From: Acidobacteriota bacterium
GTDB lineage: Bacteria; Acidobacteriota; Terriglobia; Acidiferrales; UBA7541
Direction of reading: 5' to 3'
Assembly: GCA_013289955.1 (NCBI GenBank)
Contig: JABCYZ010000004.1
Coordinates: forward strand, 186,001-250,000
Length of the DNA: 64,000 bases
Made by a program: the position numbers and the translations under genes. Numbering within the stretch: the first letter of the stretch is position 1; every line of letters starts with the position of its first letter. The notes beneath the pieces are model-generated. The model was given only the letters and a program-made list of their open reading frames with translations. It had not been told where the DNA came from and did no database searches. Below are positions 16,187 to 23,126 of the stretch, piece by piece.

Positions 16187-17809
16187 ATGGTCGAACGAAA
16201 AATATTTCAAGACAGCGTGACCCCTCTGCCCGTTCAGACTGGACTCACGCCCAATGGGCTGATGGTGCAAGCGGTGCAGCCCGATCAACGCAATGACTTG
16301 ATGACCCTGCTGTTCTCGCTCTCGATTCCCAAAGCAGCTCAGGACGAACTGGAAGCACGAGTAGCGAAAGGCGAAGTCATTTCATTCGATGAAATGAAAA
16401 AGAGCTATTCTCCAAACCCAGCCGACGTCGATCAGCTACAGAATTGGCTGAGGGCGCAGGGCTATCAGATCGTGAAAGTTGCGACTGACGGCACGGGTGT
16501 CTACGCCAAAGCCAACGTCGCGCAGATCGAGCAGAGTCTGCAAACCAGGATGGTGCGTGTCACCAAAGACGGTCTGACCTACACAGCTTCGCAGAATGCG
16601 CCCAGCTTGCCCGCCGACGTGGGAAAGAGCGTGCATGCCATCATCGGATTGCAACCCTTTCGCCAAGCACACAAGAATATCCGGAAGCGCGCGCCAAAGA
16701 ACGGCAATCGGGAAATCTTGTCGGATGACGGAGCGGCTGCGACTGTATCGCCGAATATCGCCAACCAGCCGCCCTACCTGGTGAATGAGATCCTGAAGGC
16801 CTACAACGCCGACGGCCTGACCGTGAGCGGAAAAGGCCAGACCATCGCCATCTTGATTGACTCCTTTCCCGCTAACAGCGACTTGACTGCGTTTTGGACG
16901 CGCAACAAGGTGCAGGCGACGCTCGCGCAAATCGAGAAAATCAACGTGAATGGCGGACATATTCCCGCTCCCGAGGGCGAGGAGACACTTGACACCGAAT
17001 GGTCCAGCGGCGTGGCCCCTGGCGCGACCATCCGGATATACGCCACAGGCTCGCTGAGCTTTGTGGACCTAGATCTCGCGCTGGATCGCATCATCGCGGA
17101 TCTTCCCACCCAGCCGGGATTGCGACAATTGTCCATAAGTCTTGGTTTGGGTGAGACCTTCATGGGGGGCCCCACAGGAGAAGTCGCGACGCAGCATCAG
17201 AAATTCGTGCGTTTGGCTGCAGCCGGAGTGAATGTATTTGTGTCCAGCGGGGACGCAGGATCGAATCCCGATCAGACCGGACACAATCAGGGGACAACCA
17301 CGCAAGCCGAGTACGAGTCGTCTGATCCGTTCGTCATCGGCGTTGGCGGAACAAGTCTGAAGCTCGCGTCTGATGGTGGCGTGGCGGACGAGACAGCGTG
17401 GACCAGCGGCGGTGGGGGAAAGAGTATCTACTTCAGCCGGCCAGGCTGGCAGACCGCGCCGGGGGCGCCGGCGGTTACGCAACGGATGGTGCCGGATGTG
17501 AGTCTCGCTGCCGACCCGGACGAGGGCGCCTTCCTGGTGCTGCACGGCAAGGTGACGCAGATCGGAGGTACGAGTTGGAGCGCGCCGGTATGGGCGGGCT
17601 TCTGTGCTCTGATCAATGAAGCACGAACTAAGGCCCAGAAACCTCCACTGCCGTTTCTAAATCCACTCATCTACCCGTTAATTAATACCTGCTTCCGGGA
17701 CATTAACAAGGGGACGAACGGAGCGTTTGACGCCGGCCCTGGTTACGACCTGGTGACCGGACTCGGGGTTCCCAATGTGAAAGCGCTGATTCAAGCTCTG
17801 GCCGCCTAA
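16187..17809 (+). CDS. S53 family peptidase (sedolisin/kumamolisin type) with pro-domain
   Basis: Serine-carboxyl endopeptidase of 540 residues, usually active at low pH. An N-terminal pro-kumamolisin activation domain spans about residues 15-160 (VDQLQNWLRAQGYQIVKV region), followed by the catalytic domain. The Ser-Glu-Asp triad is visible: Glu265 and Asp269 in GEETLD, oxyanion Asp356 in SSGDAG, and Ser463 in GGTSWSAP. The C-terminal calcium site is present as FRDINKGTNGAFDAGPGYD and TGLGVP. No classical signal peptide is seen, although most relatives are exported, so export may depend on another route. A strong GGAGGA ribosome site precedes the ATG, and the gene is followed by a strong terminator, so it is monocistronic. 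Likely role: degradation of external protein. Confidence 0.93.
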   Translation: MVERKIFQDSVTPLPVQTGLTPNGLMVQAVQPDQRNDLMTLLFSLSIPKAAQDELEARVAKGEVISFDEMKKSYSPNPADVDQLQNWLRAQGYQIVKVATDGTGVYAKANVAQIEQSLQTRMVRVTKDGLTYTASQNAPSLPADVGKSVHAIIGLQPFRQAHKNIRKRAPKNGNREILSDDGAAATVSPNIANQPPYLVNEILKAYNADGLTVSGKGQTIAILIDSFPANSDLTAFWTRNKVQATLAQIEKINVNGGHIPAPEGEETLDTEWSSGVAPGATIRIYATGSLSFVDLDLALDRIIADLPTQPGLRQLSISLGLGETFMGGPTGEVATQHQKFVRLAAAGVNVFVSSGDAGSNPDQTGHNQGTTTQAEYESSDPFVIGVGGTSLKLASDGGVADETAWTSGGGGKSIYFSRPGWQTAPGAPAVTQRMVPDVSLAADPDEGAFLVLHGKVTQIGGTSWSAPVWAGFCALINEARTKAQKPPLPFLNPLIYPLINTCFRDINKGTNGAFDAGPGYDLVTGLGVPNVKALIQALAA

Positions 17810-17880
17810 TTCCGGAGACAGCTAAGAACGAGCACGCTCGGGCCTCGCCGGCGAGCGCAGCCGGAGTCACAGCGCCGAAA

Positions 17881-17911
17881 AAGGGCGGGGAGCATAAACT
17901 CCCCGCCCTTT
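17881..17911 (+). terminator. rho-independent terminator after the S53 protease
   Basis: AAGGGCGGGGAG (17881-17892) pairs perfectly with CTCCCCGCCCTT (17899-17910) around a six-base loop. The T run is short on the plus strand; an A run before the stem (17877-17882) means the hairpin could also end minus-strand transcription. Confidence 0.75.
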
Positions 17912-18310
17912 CCATTTCTGTGCCGAGCATGTTCGTCAGCTGGATGTGCAAGTCCTCTTCACGGCGCGATGGACGTAAAGTGAGAGCGAAACGCAAGAGC
18001 GTCACGGTGAGGTGGGGTCTGAAGGAATCGTGGAGCAAAGGCGCGCGCCGATGTACAAAAACCGGATCTGAGGCATACGCCGCTGGACGAGCAGACAATC
18101 GACCGCGAAGTCTGTATCCATAAAGGGCACTTTTAAGTGCTGGTCTTCTTGGAGAAGAGTAGGAGTGAAGCTCCGACGGCCTCTGAGGAAGCAGGGAAAC
18201 CACACGTCCGGTAACTCGCGCGAGTTCAGAATGGATGTATCCAAGTTATTCGAAAGTTGATATGCAGCTGAAAATCATCAGGCGGATCGCCGGGACTCAA
18301 GGTGATCGTG
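17912..18310. other. non-coding stretch, possibly a structured RNA or mobile-element remnant
   Basis: No gene with recognisable product. The segment 17950-18210 is purine-rich on the plus strand, with GAGAGCGAAACGCAAGAGCG, AAGGGCACTTTTAAGTGCTGG and GGGAAACCACACGTCCGGT pieces that look like paired RNA segments and resemble group II intron RNA in style. There is no reverse transcriptase frame and no canonical domain V, so the assignment stays open. Confidence 0.25.
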
Positions 18311-19246
18311 TTACTTTTGCACAACGGCCAATGTAACTTTGTCTTTTGTCATTTGAGCGACCTGCTCAATGGTGGCGGACACAGGAACTGCGTGAAATTC
18401 ACTGTCGATCTCCTTCTGCCGCGCGTCGATAGTCTTGAAGAAAAGAGCTTTACCACTCATTTGTACGTCGAGAGTCGTCATTTCCCAGCATGCCGGGCCC
18501 ACCTCCTGTTGCCGTACCAGAAAGGTCCCGCCCTCATCCAGATGACCTAAGAGCCCGTTACCGAACTTTACGGCGCTCTTCAGATGGCCGCTAATCTCAG
18601 CGAGTCGTTTTTGATCCAGATCCAAAGTTAACGCGCCTTCCATATGATGAAAAACCTTCGCTTCGTGACCGGAAGGGCGAAAGGTCGGATTTGGCGTGAA
18701 TTTCAGTTTGATCCTGTTCCCATCCCTTTCCTCCATTTGAAACACAAAAGCATCCGGAATGAGTTCGAGCAAATTAGTAGCTTGTTTTGCGTCTTCGCGT
18801 TGTTGCCGCGCTTGTTTTTGGAGTTCTCGCTTGCTCTTAATCAGTTTCTCAATCCTATGATCTTCGGCTTCCCGCTGTTTTTCATCCAACGCCTTGCCGT
18901 TCACCGCCAGCAATCTCTCAATCTGCGCACCTTGCCCCTGACAGGTAATAAACAATCGGCGTCGGCCGTCTTTCTCTACCAGCTTTCGATAACACCACAA
19001 AGACCTATCCTTCGCTTGCGCGTCAATTTCATGCTCGATGATATCCCGTACCAGATAGGTCCAGTTTTTCTCGGTGTCTAGACCTTTGGCCGCGTTGTGA
19101 TTACTTTCCTGGGCGGAGACCGGTGCACTGATGCCATTCGCCACGAGTACGCCCACTGACAGTAAGAAGGCAGTCCGGGCCGTCCTCTTTCTTAATTTCT
19201 CCAAATGCAATTTCGCCAACTTGGCGCGTGAGAATGAGTTCGACAT
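18311..19246 (-). CDS. secreted hypothetical protein
   Basis: 311-residue protein with a long basic N-region and a hydrophobic core (TAFLLSVGVLVANGISAPVSAQ), predicting export with cleavage near residue 45. The mature part contains two cysteines in SLWCYRKL and FITCQGQG, a charged helical stretch rich in K, R, E and Q (about 115-150, likely coiled coil), then a beta-rich half with KLKFTPNPTFRPSG and alternating hydrophobic strands. The beta-rich half recalls outer-membrane lipoprotein carrier or DUF-type periplasmic proteins, but no family is recognised with confidence. The gene stands alone on the minus strand, with its start at the ATG at 19246 and a weak ribosome site. No function is proposed. 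Confidence 0.7.
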   Translation of the reverse strand: MSNSFSRAKLAKLHLEKLRKRTARTAFLLSVGVLVANGISAPVSAQESNHNAAKGLDTEKNWTYLVRDIIEHEIDAQAKDRSLWCYRKLVEKDGRRRLFITCQGQGAQIERLLAVNGKALDEKQREAEDHRIEKLIKSKRELQKQARQQREDAKQATNLLELIPDAFVFQMEERDGNRIKLKFTPNPTFRPSGHEAKVFHHMEGALTLDLDQKRLAEISGHLKSAVKFGNGLLGHLDEGGTFLVRQQEVGPACWEMTTLDVQMSGKALFFKTIDARQKEIDSEFHAVPVSATIEQVAQMTKDKVTLAVVQK

Positions 19247-19643
19247 GTGCGACCGCCTGTCGTGCTGTGGTGGTCAATTAAGGAGTGAGTGTGAAGCATC
19301 CGTGAATCTCAAGACTATCAGGCAGATGCTGTACACAAGGTTCTTTCCTAGTAGCGCCGACAGTAATACGCCACAACTCGTCTCCGGCTGCTTTGCATTG
19401 AAGTGAAGAGCAGGTGCCTGTGTCCAGGCAAGCACCTGCTTTCGGCGTGCGTCAGGGGTTATATCGCAGCCAGGCTACCGAATGACCCGGGAGACAACCA
19501 TCAGGTTTTCTCTGTAAGTGGCACGGAAACTTCAGGTAGGAACGAGGGACGCCCGGAATGATCTGTATTTACAGCATTCCACCGATATACGCCCTCGATA
19601 TAGACGCTCAGATTAGAACCTGCTGCACCTTGAGTGAGGCCCT
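19247..19643. other. intergenic region with one stem-loop
   Basis: No gene is supported between the divergent secreted-protein gene and the receiver gene. A stem-loop pairs AGCAGGTGC (19409-19417) with GCACCTGCT (19432-19440) and is followed by TT; it is terminator-like but not clearly attached to any gene. Promoters of both flanking genes must lie here. Confidence 0.45.
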
Positions 19644-20054
19644 ATGCAAGTTCTGATTGCTGATGATCATGAGATTGTTCGACGAGGAGTTCGCTCGATC
19701 CTGGAATCCAGAGAGGGTTTCGTGATTTGCGGCGAGGCAGCCAACGGCCGAGAGGCAGTTAATAAAGCAAGCCAGTTGCATCCCGATTTAATTATCCTTG
19801 ACCAAGCGATGCCGATTCTAAGCGGCTTAGGCGCAGCAACTGAAATTCGTCAACTTTTGCCAGATGTACCAATTCTCATGCTGTCGATGCACGATGGCAA
19901 ACCTCTTCTTGATGCTCTGCGATTGATCGGGACACAGGGATTCGTGCCCAAAGCAGAGTGCGCTGGCAAATTGCTTGAGGCCGTGGACGCGGTTCTACGC
20001 GGCGAGACTTTCTTCGATGCAGAACCTAGCCCCTGCATCGGCCTGTCTGAATAG
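19644..20054 (+). CDS. orphan receiver-domain response regulator (NarL/FixJ-type receiver, no output domain)
   Basis: 136-residue protein consisting of one receiver domain: ADDHE (acidic pocket, residues 6-10), phospho-acceptor Asp in LIILDQAMP (about 53) and Lys in FVPKAE (about 104). Sequence style (IADDHEIVRRGVRSIL) is that of NarL/LuxR-type regulators, but the usual C-terminal helix-turn-helix is absent; the protein ends after about 15 further residues. It resembles the receiver fused to the histidine kinase at 32237, whose receiver opens with the same ADDHE and RRGVR pattern, so cross-talk is conceivable (inference). GAGG lies about seven bases before the start. The small gene at 20095 follows 40 bases later. 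Confidence 0.85.
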   Translation: MQVLIADDHEIVRRGVRSILESREGFVICGEAANGREAVNKASQLHPDLIILDQAMPILSGLGAATEIRQLLPDVPILMLSMHDGKPLLDALRLIGTQGFVPKAECAGKLLEAVDAVLRGETFFDAEPSPCIGLSE

Positions 20055-20094
20055 GGTTCTGACCGAGCCTGTGCAAGCTTTCTTGGAGGTTAGA

Positions 20095-20322
20095 ATGGTC
20101 ACGGTAACGGAACAGATGGAAGACAAAATCTGGGATGCTGCGATGGTTATGGCACACAGATATGTAAGCGCTTATCGCGAAACTCTGCTAACTGATCCTG
20201 AGATTGTTGCGGCGATGACGGCTGACACCCTCTCCGTTGGCTTTTCTCTGGAAGACTCTTCCGAAATCGCCGGGATCGGTTTCACGTACCTCGAACGAAA
20301 TCACCATGCTCTGAATCCGTGA
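20095..20322 (+). CDS. small hypothetical protein
   Basis: 75-residue acidic protein of unknown function, with two predicted helices (DKIWDAAMVMAHRYVSAYRE and the following TDPEIVAAMTADTLS) and a C-terminal AGIGFTYLERNHH strand. The ATG at 20095 is chosen over the frame opening at 19975 because a strong GGAGGT site lies four to nine bases upstream and the upstream codons overlap the receiver gene. Directly downstream of the orphan receiver on the same strand, it may be co-transcribed. No membrane segment or motif is recognised. Confidence 0.6.
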   Translation: MVTVTEQMEDKIWDAAMVMAHRYVSAYRETLLTDPEIVAAMTADTLSVGFSLEDSSEIAGIGFTYLERNHHALNP

Positions 20323-20486
20323 AGAGTCTTGCTGTCCGGCCACGGAGCTTGTCGCCGCAGTCAGAAAGGAAACTCCACACCCGGACAACGGGAGCTGAGC
20401 ATTTTTGTGATCGAGTTGAATCTATGGTACTAATGTAGGGAGCCCTCCCTCCACTCAGCCCAGAAATGAATATAAGGAGAATCGTA

Positions 20487-20879
20487 ATGAAAATCGAAAG
20501 AATATTGGGCGGATTGGTGTCCTTGGGCATGGTTGCGGCGCTTGCCGTACCCTTGGCCCTATCCAAATCACAAGATCCACCCGCCCAAGCCTCAGGCAAA
20601 GAAATGGGTATGCGAGGTGGGCTGCAGGCCGCAGTGGAGAGCTTGGCACTTACCGATGACCAGAAGGCAAAGGTAAAGGATATCTTTGCGGATGCGAAAG
20701 CCAGGCACCAGGCAGTATCAAGCGATACCTCCCTCACAGATGACCAAAAAAAAGCAAAGTGGAAGGAGCTGCACGAAGGCACTCTAGCCAAGGTGAATGC
20801 CGTGCTGACTCCTGATCAACAGACCGAGTTGAAGAGCAAGATCGAAGCCGCAAAGTCCAGACCACCGTCGCAGCCGTGA
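20487..20879 (+). CDS. Spy/CpxP-like periplasmic protein
   Basis: 130-residue exported protein: signal peptide through about residue 27 (LVSLGMVAALAVPLALS), then an all-helical mature part carrying two LTxxQ-type motifs, LTDDQKAKVKDIF (about 57) and LTPDQQTELKSKI (about 108), with LTDDQKKAKW between them. This is the Spy/CpxP repeat pattern of small periplasmic chaperone-like or envelope-stress proteins. The ATG at 20487 has AAGGAG about seven bases upstream; an earlier in-frame ATG at 20466 contains that ribosome site and is rejected. A terminator follows 40 bases after the stop, so it is probably a single-gene unit. Ligand and partner sensor are not evident here. Confidence 0.82.
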   Translation: MKIERILGGLVSLGMVAALAVPLALSKSQDPPAQASGKEMGMRGGLQAAVESLALTDDQKAKVKDIFADAKARHQAVSSDTSLTDDQKKAKWKELHEGTLAKVNAVLTPDQQTELKSKIEAAKSRPPSQP

Positions 20880-20916
20880 TCTAAAGCAGCAGGTCAAGTG
20901 GCGATAAACACCGGAA

Positions 20917-20950
20917 AAAGGCGCCTGGATCGCGAGAACCGGGCGCTTTT
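20917..20950 (+). terminator. terminator after the Spy-like gene
   Basis: AAAGGCGCCTGG pairs with CCGGGCGCTTTT around a ten-base loop, with two G-T wobbles, and ends in TTTT. It begins about 40 bases after the stop codon. Confidence 0.65.
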
Positions 20951-21067
20951 GGTGTATGCCGTACCTGTTCTGCGGGTTTTGAAAAATTCTCCATACGGAG
21001 AACATTCGCATCGGAGTAGGTTTCCTCGTCGCCGAATCTTAGGCGTACAGGTGGCAATTTAAGCCGA

Positions 21068-21259
21068 TTATGCTTGGTAGGTGAGATCGGTACGTTGATA
21101 ACTAGCTGTCTGGCCACAATGCGGGCACTGGAACTCGGACCCGCCCGCCGGGAACTCGGGTTTTTCAGGAAAGAAGTAGTCCGACAGGTGCCTTTCTGCA
21201 ATCGGGGAGTGTATAAAGGGAAGATTGCAATCTGTGCAACGCAACATCCAGGAAGCCAT
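21068..21259 (-). CDS. zinc-ribbon-like mini-protein (paralogue of 7349-7543)
   Basis: 63-residue protein with CTDC (residues 8-11) and CPHC (about 45-48) knuckles bracketing FIHSPIAERHLSDYFFPEKPEFP, and ending in YQRTDLTYQA. Position by position it matches the plus-strand gene at 7349-7543 (W at start, HS pair, H-x-x-D, KPE-P-G, second CxxC, RxDLxY). It probably binds one zinc with four cysteines. Start ATG at 21259, with GGTAGG four bases upstream. No partner gene; function unknown. Confidence 0.65.
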   Translation of the reverse strand: MASWMLRCTDCNLPFIHSPIAERHLSDYFFPEKPEFPAGGSEFQCPHCGQTASYQRTDLTYQA

Positions 21260-21294
21260 GGCCTACCGTATCGCTGTGGGCCTAATCTGCGCGT

Positions 21295-21327
21295 AAGGAA
21301 ACCATAAGGAAACCATAAGGAAAACAT
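21295..21327. repeat. three tandem 11-bp repeats
   Basis: AAGGAAACCAT is repeated head to tail at 21295-21305 and 21306-21316, with a third copy at 21317-21327 differing by one base (AAGGAAAACAT). It lies just upstream of the minus-strand zinc-ribbon gene (start 21259), within its probable promoter. Confidence 0.85.
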
Positions 21328-21390
21328 AAGGGGATTAGGGCGCTCACGCGACTCGAAGCAAATCCGTAGGACCTGCCCGGGCGAGGGAAA

Positions 21391-21735
21391 CTAGGTCATT
21401 TCGACGTCCAGGCGGACAGCAATGGTCTCTTCAAGTTCATTCAGAGAACCGCGCACCCGTGAGAGCATGCTTTCACGCGCAGGTTCGCTCAGAAGCCTTG
21501 CTACTCGCAGCATGTTGTGAATAGTTTTGATCTTCACATGAAGATCATTCATAAGATCAAGAACAGAAGGTTTACCGGAAAAGGATACCTGACGTAGCGC
21601 TGCGTGCACGCTGTCGACAAGCTTTTCCAAGTTTTGAATGCGAATCTCTAACTCGCCTTCAGAAGCGTCTACATTTCTCCGGAGAGACCTATGCCCAGTG
21701 GGCGAATTCCCAGCAATTAAATGGCTTGGACTCAT
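21391..21735 (-). CDS. hypothetical helical protein
   Basis: 114-residue soluble protein, mostly helix: a charged heptad-like stretch (EGELEIRIQNLEKLVDSVHAAL) suggests a coiled coil, followed by DLMNDLHVKIKTIHNMLRVARLLSE and a second helix (MLSRVRGSLNELEETIAV). No cysteine, membrane segment or enzyme motif. The ATG at 21735 (MSPSH) is chosen because GAGGAGG lies six bases upstream; the ATG two codons earlier abuts that site. It could be a dimerising signalling or phosphotransfer-like protein, as a conserved His occurs in each helix, but this is speculation. It stands alone, and is not recognised as a named family. Confidence 0.6.
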   Translation of the reverse strand: MSPSHLIAGNSPTGHRSLRRNVDASEGELEIRIQNLEKLVDSVHAALRQVSFSGKPSVLDLMNDLHVKIKTIHNMLRVARLLSEPARESMLSRVRGSLNELEETIAVRLDVEMT

Positions 21736-21741
21736 AATCAT

Positions 21742-22122
21742 CCTCCTCGGCCGGCATTAGTTTTAGTCGGCTGAGTCCTACCTCTGAGACGGGGCACCTT
21801 TTCCAAGCGCAATAACCTGGCCAACCTGCACACTTCCCGGAAACCCATAAGGGGAAGCGACTTATCGAACAAGGAGAGGAAGACTTTTGAAGTGCGAAGC
21901 GTACTAGAACTGGAAAATTGTTTATCCTTAGACCCGTTAATAGGATTTGTTCAGGTAAGTAATTAAAGTTGGCTAGACCGCTAGACCTGAGTGGCTGGAC
22001 CATTCAAGGCAGGCCGATCGCTTCGGCTTGGATATCTCAGCCCAGGCAGCTTCGTAGGGCATTTACCCGATTACGAATAAATGCTTCCGAAAGTATGCTG
22101 TCTTCTGAATGGGAAGTGGCAA
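21742..22122. other. intergenic region without recognised gene
   Basis: Separates the divergent helical-protein and lmo0937-like genes. No frame here has a ribosome site plus plausible protein. AT-rich pieces around 21915-21970 could hold promoters. Confidence 0.35.
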
Positions 22123-22281
22123 ATGAAATTTATTTGGCTGCTGTTGGCGCTATTGCTTGTTTGCGCGTGGATAGGCGGCTTTGTTGTCTACCACGTTGCA
22201 GGATTCGCGATCCACGCACTCCTAATTCTCGCAGTCATCTCCATCATCATACGGTTGTTTAGTGGAAAACGGACCGTTTAG
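22123..22281 (+). CDS. small membrane peptide, lmo0937 family-like
   Basis: 52-residue protein that is almost entirely hydrophobic: a first membrane helix (FIWLLLALLLVCAWIGGFVVY), a short HVAGFAIH turn, a second helix (LLILAVISIIIRLF) and a basic SGKRTV tail. The length and G-G-x-x-x-x-x-x-G-F-x-H-x-L-L pattern are those of the lmo0937 family of tiny inner-membrane proteins of unknown function. ATG at 22123 is chosen since GGAAG lies a few bases upstream and the upstream frame (from 22081) is less like the family. Confidence 0.7.
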   Translation: MKFIWLLLALLLVCAWIGGFVVYHVAGFAIHALLILAVISIIIRLFSGKRTV

Positions 22282-22327
22282 AAGGTTCGTGAACCGGCTT
22301 GGAAATGATTTCGCGCGCCGTGAGCCG

Positions 22328-22753
22328 TTAGGGCCATCGATGTTGTTCCGCGTTCCAAATTAGAACGGATACGATAAGCCAAGCCAGAACGGCGGTGCTC
22401 AAGACGGCAATCGAATTCCAGCCAGGAAGAAGCTTCCAGACCAGTAGCGCAAACAATCCCAGACCAAAAGTCCCCATAGCGGCGCCACGTGCGTCCAGGG
22501 CAGCGGCCTTCCTTGCTCTCACAGTTCCATCTATTCCAACCTTTTGCTTCTTTTCCTTTTCATGCTTTGCCACCAGCGTGACGCTCGCAGGGAAAATTGC
22601 TGGAAATGCGAGAAAGAGTCCGCCGACTACAGGTCCAAAATGCTTGGCCACAATACCGGTGGCAGCCGTGATTACACCCCCAAACAAGAAACGAATCGCA
22701 TACTCATACCAACGAGTTTTTCGAAGTGCCGAGAAGTCAAAGTGAACGCGCAT
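22328..22753 (-). CDS. DUF3147-like membrane protein (second copy)
   Basis: 141-residue inner-membrane protein with about four hydrophobic helices. It contains RFLFGGVITAATGIVAKHFGP, a GGLFLAFPAIFPAS segment and a basic cytoplasmic loop with KHEKEKKQKVG. The G-G-x-x-T-A-x-x-G and G-L-F-x-A-x-P-A pattern fits the DUF3147 group of small membrane proteins of unknown role. It is the last gene of the minus-strand run from ligase to here, six bases after the sister gene (ATG at 22753, a TTG one codon earlier is possible). The upstream neighbour encodes a related protein, so the two may form a heterodimer (inference). The relation to DNA repair or PoxB is not clear. Confidence 0.7.
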   Translation of the reverse strand: MRVHFDFSALRKTRWYEYAIRFLFGGVITAATGIVAKHFGPVVGGLFLAFPAIFPASVTLVAKHEKEKKQKVGIDGTVRARKAAALDARGAAMGTFGLGLFALLVWKLLPGWNSIAVLSTAVLAWLIVSVLIWNAEQHRWP

Positions 22754-22759
22754 CAAATT

Positions 22760-23101
22760 TCATTTCAAAGCCAGAAACCACAAGCCGAAAGCTCCCAGAA
22801 ACCACGCCGAAAAGGAAAACATGCTCGCCGCCGTCGCGCCCCATCTGTTTCGGACAAGGAGGCGAATACATAGGCAGGCGTACAGGAGAAAAGCGGCGAC
22901 GCCGGCAATCATCGAACGCCCTTCCCGGGCGGCATAGAGCTTTCCATCCGTCACAATAGTCAGGCTCAAGGTGGCTAGGGCAACGGAAGGAGCGGCGCTG
23001 AATAAGCCCGCGAAACTCCTGGGCTTTAGCAGATCACCTAGAACCGCGAAAAGACACACCACCGTTCCTCCCACGGCAAAGCGAATAATGAGCGGCGTCA
23101 T
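22760..23101 (-). CDS. DUF3147-like membrane protein (first copy)
   Basis: 113-residue protein with four predicted membrane helices, the opening LIIRFAVGGTVVCLFAVLGDLL, the segment KPRSFAGLFSAAPSVALATL and a C-terminal FSFSAWFLGAFGLWFLALK helix. The R-F-x-x-G-G start and AGLFSAAPS match the pattern of its downstream neighbour at 22328, so the pair arose by duplication. It starts 25 bases after poxB in the same operon. Function unknown for the family; a small-molecule or ion transporter role is possible but unsupported. Confidence 0.7.
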   Translation of the reverse strand: MTPLIIRFAVGGTVVCLFAVLGDLLKPRSFAGLFSAAPSVALATLSLTIVTDGKLYAAREGRSMIAGVAAFLLYACLCIRLLVRNRWGATAASMFSFSAWFLGAFGLWFLALK

Positions 23102-23126
23102 TTCGAGAAGGCCTCGGGACTCTGCG

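Noticed and set aside
17703..18203. 166-codon minus-strand frame over the terminator and downstream region
   Set aside because: Runs through a strong terminator and the end of the S53 gene; Arg/Ser/Pro-rich, no family pattern.
17950..18210. Possible group II intron
   Set aside because: No reverse transcriptase frame and no canonical domain V (GAGCCGT...ACGGTTC) could be found, so not called as a mobile element.
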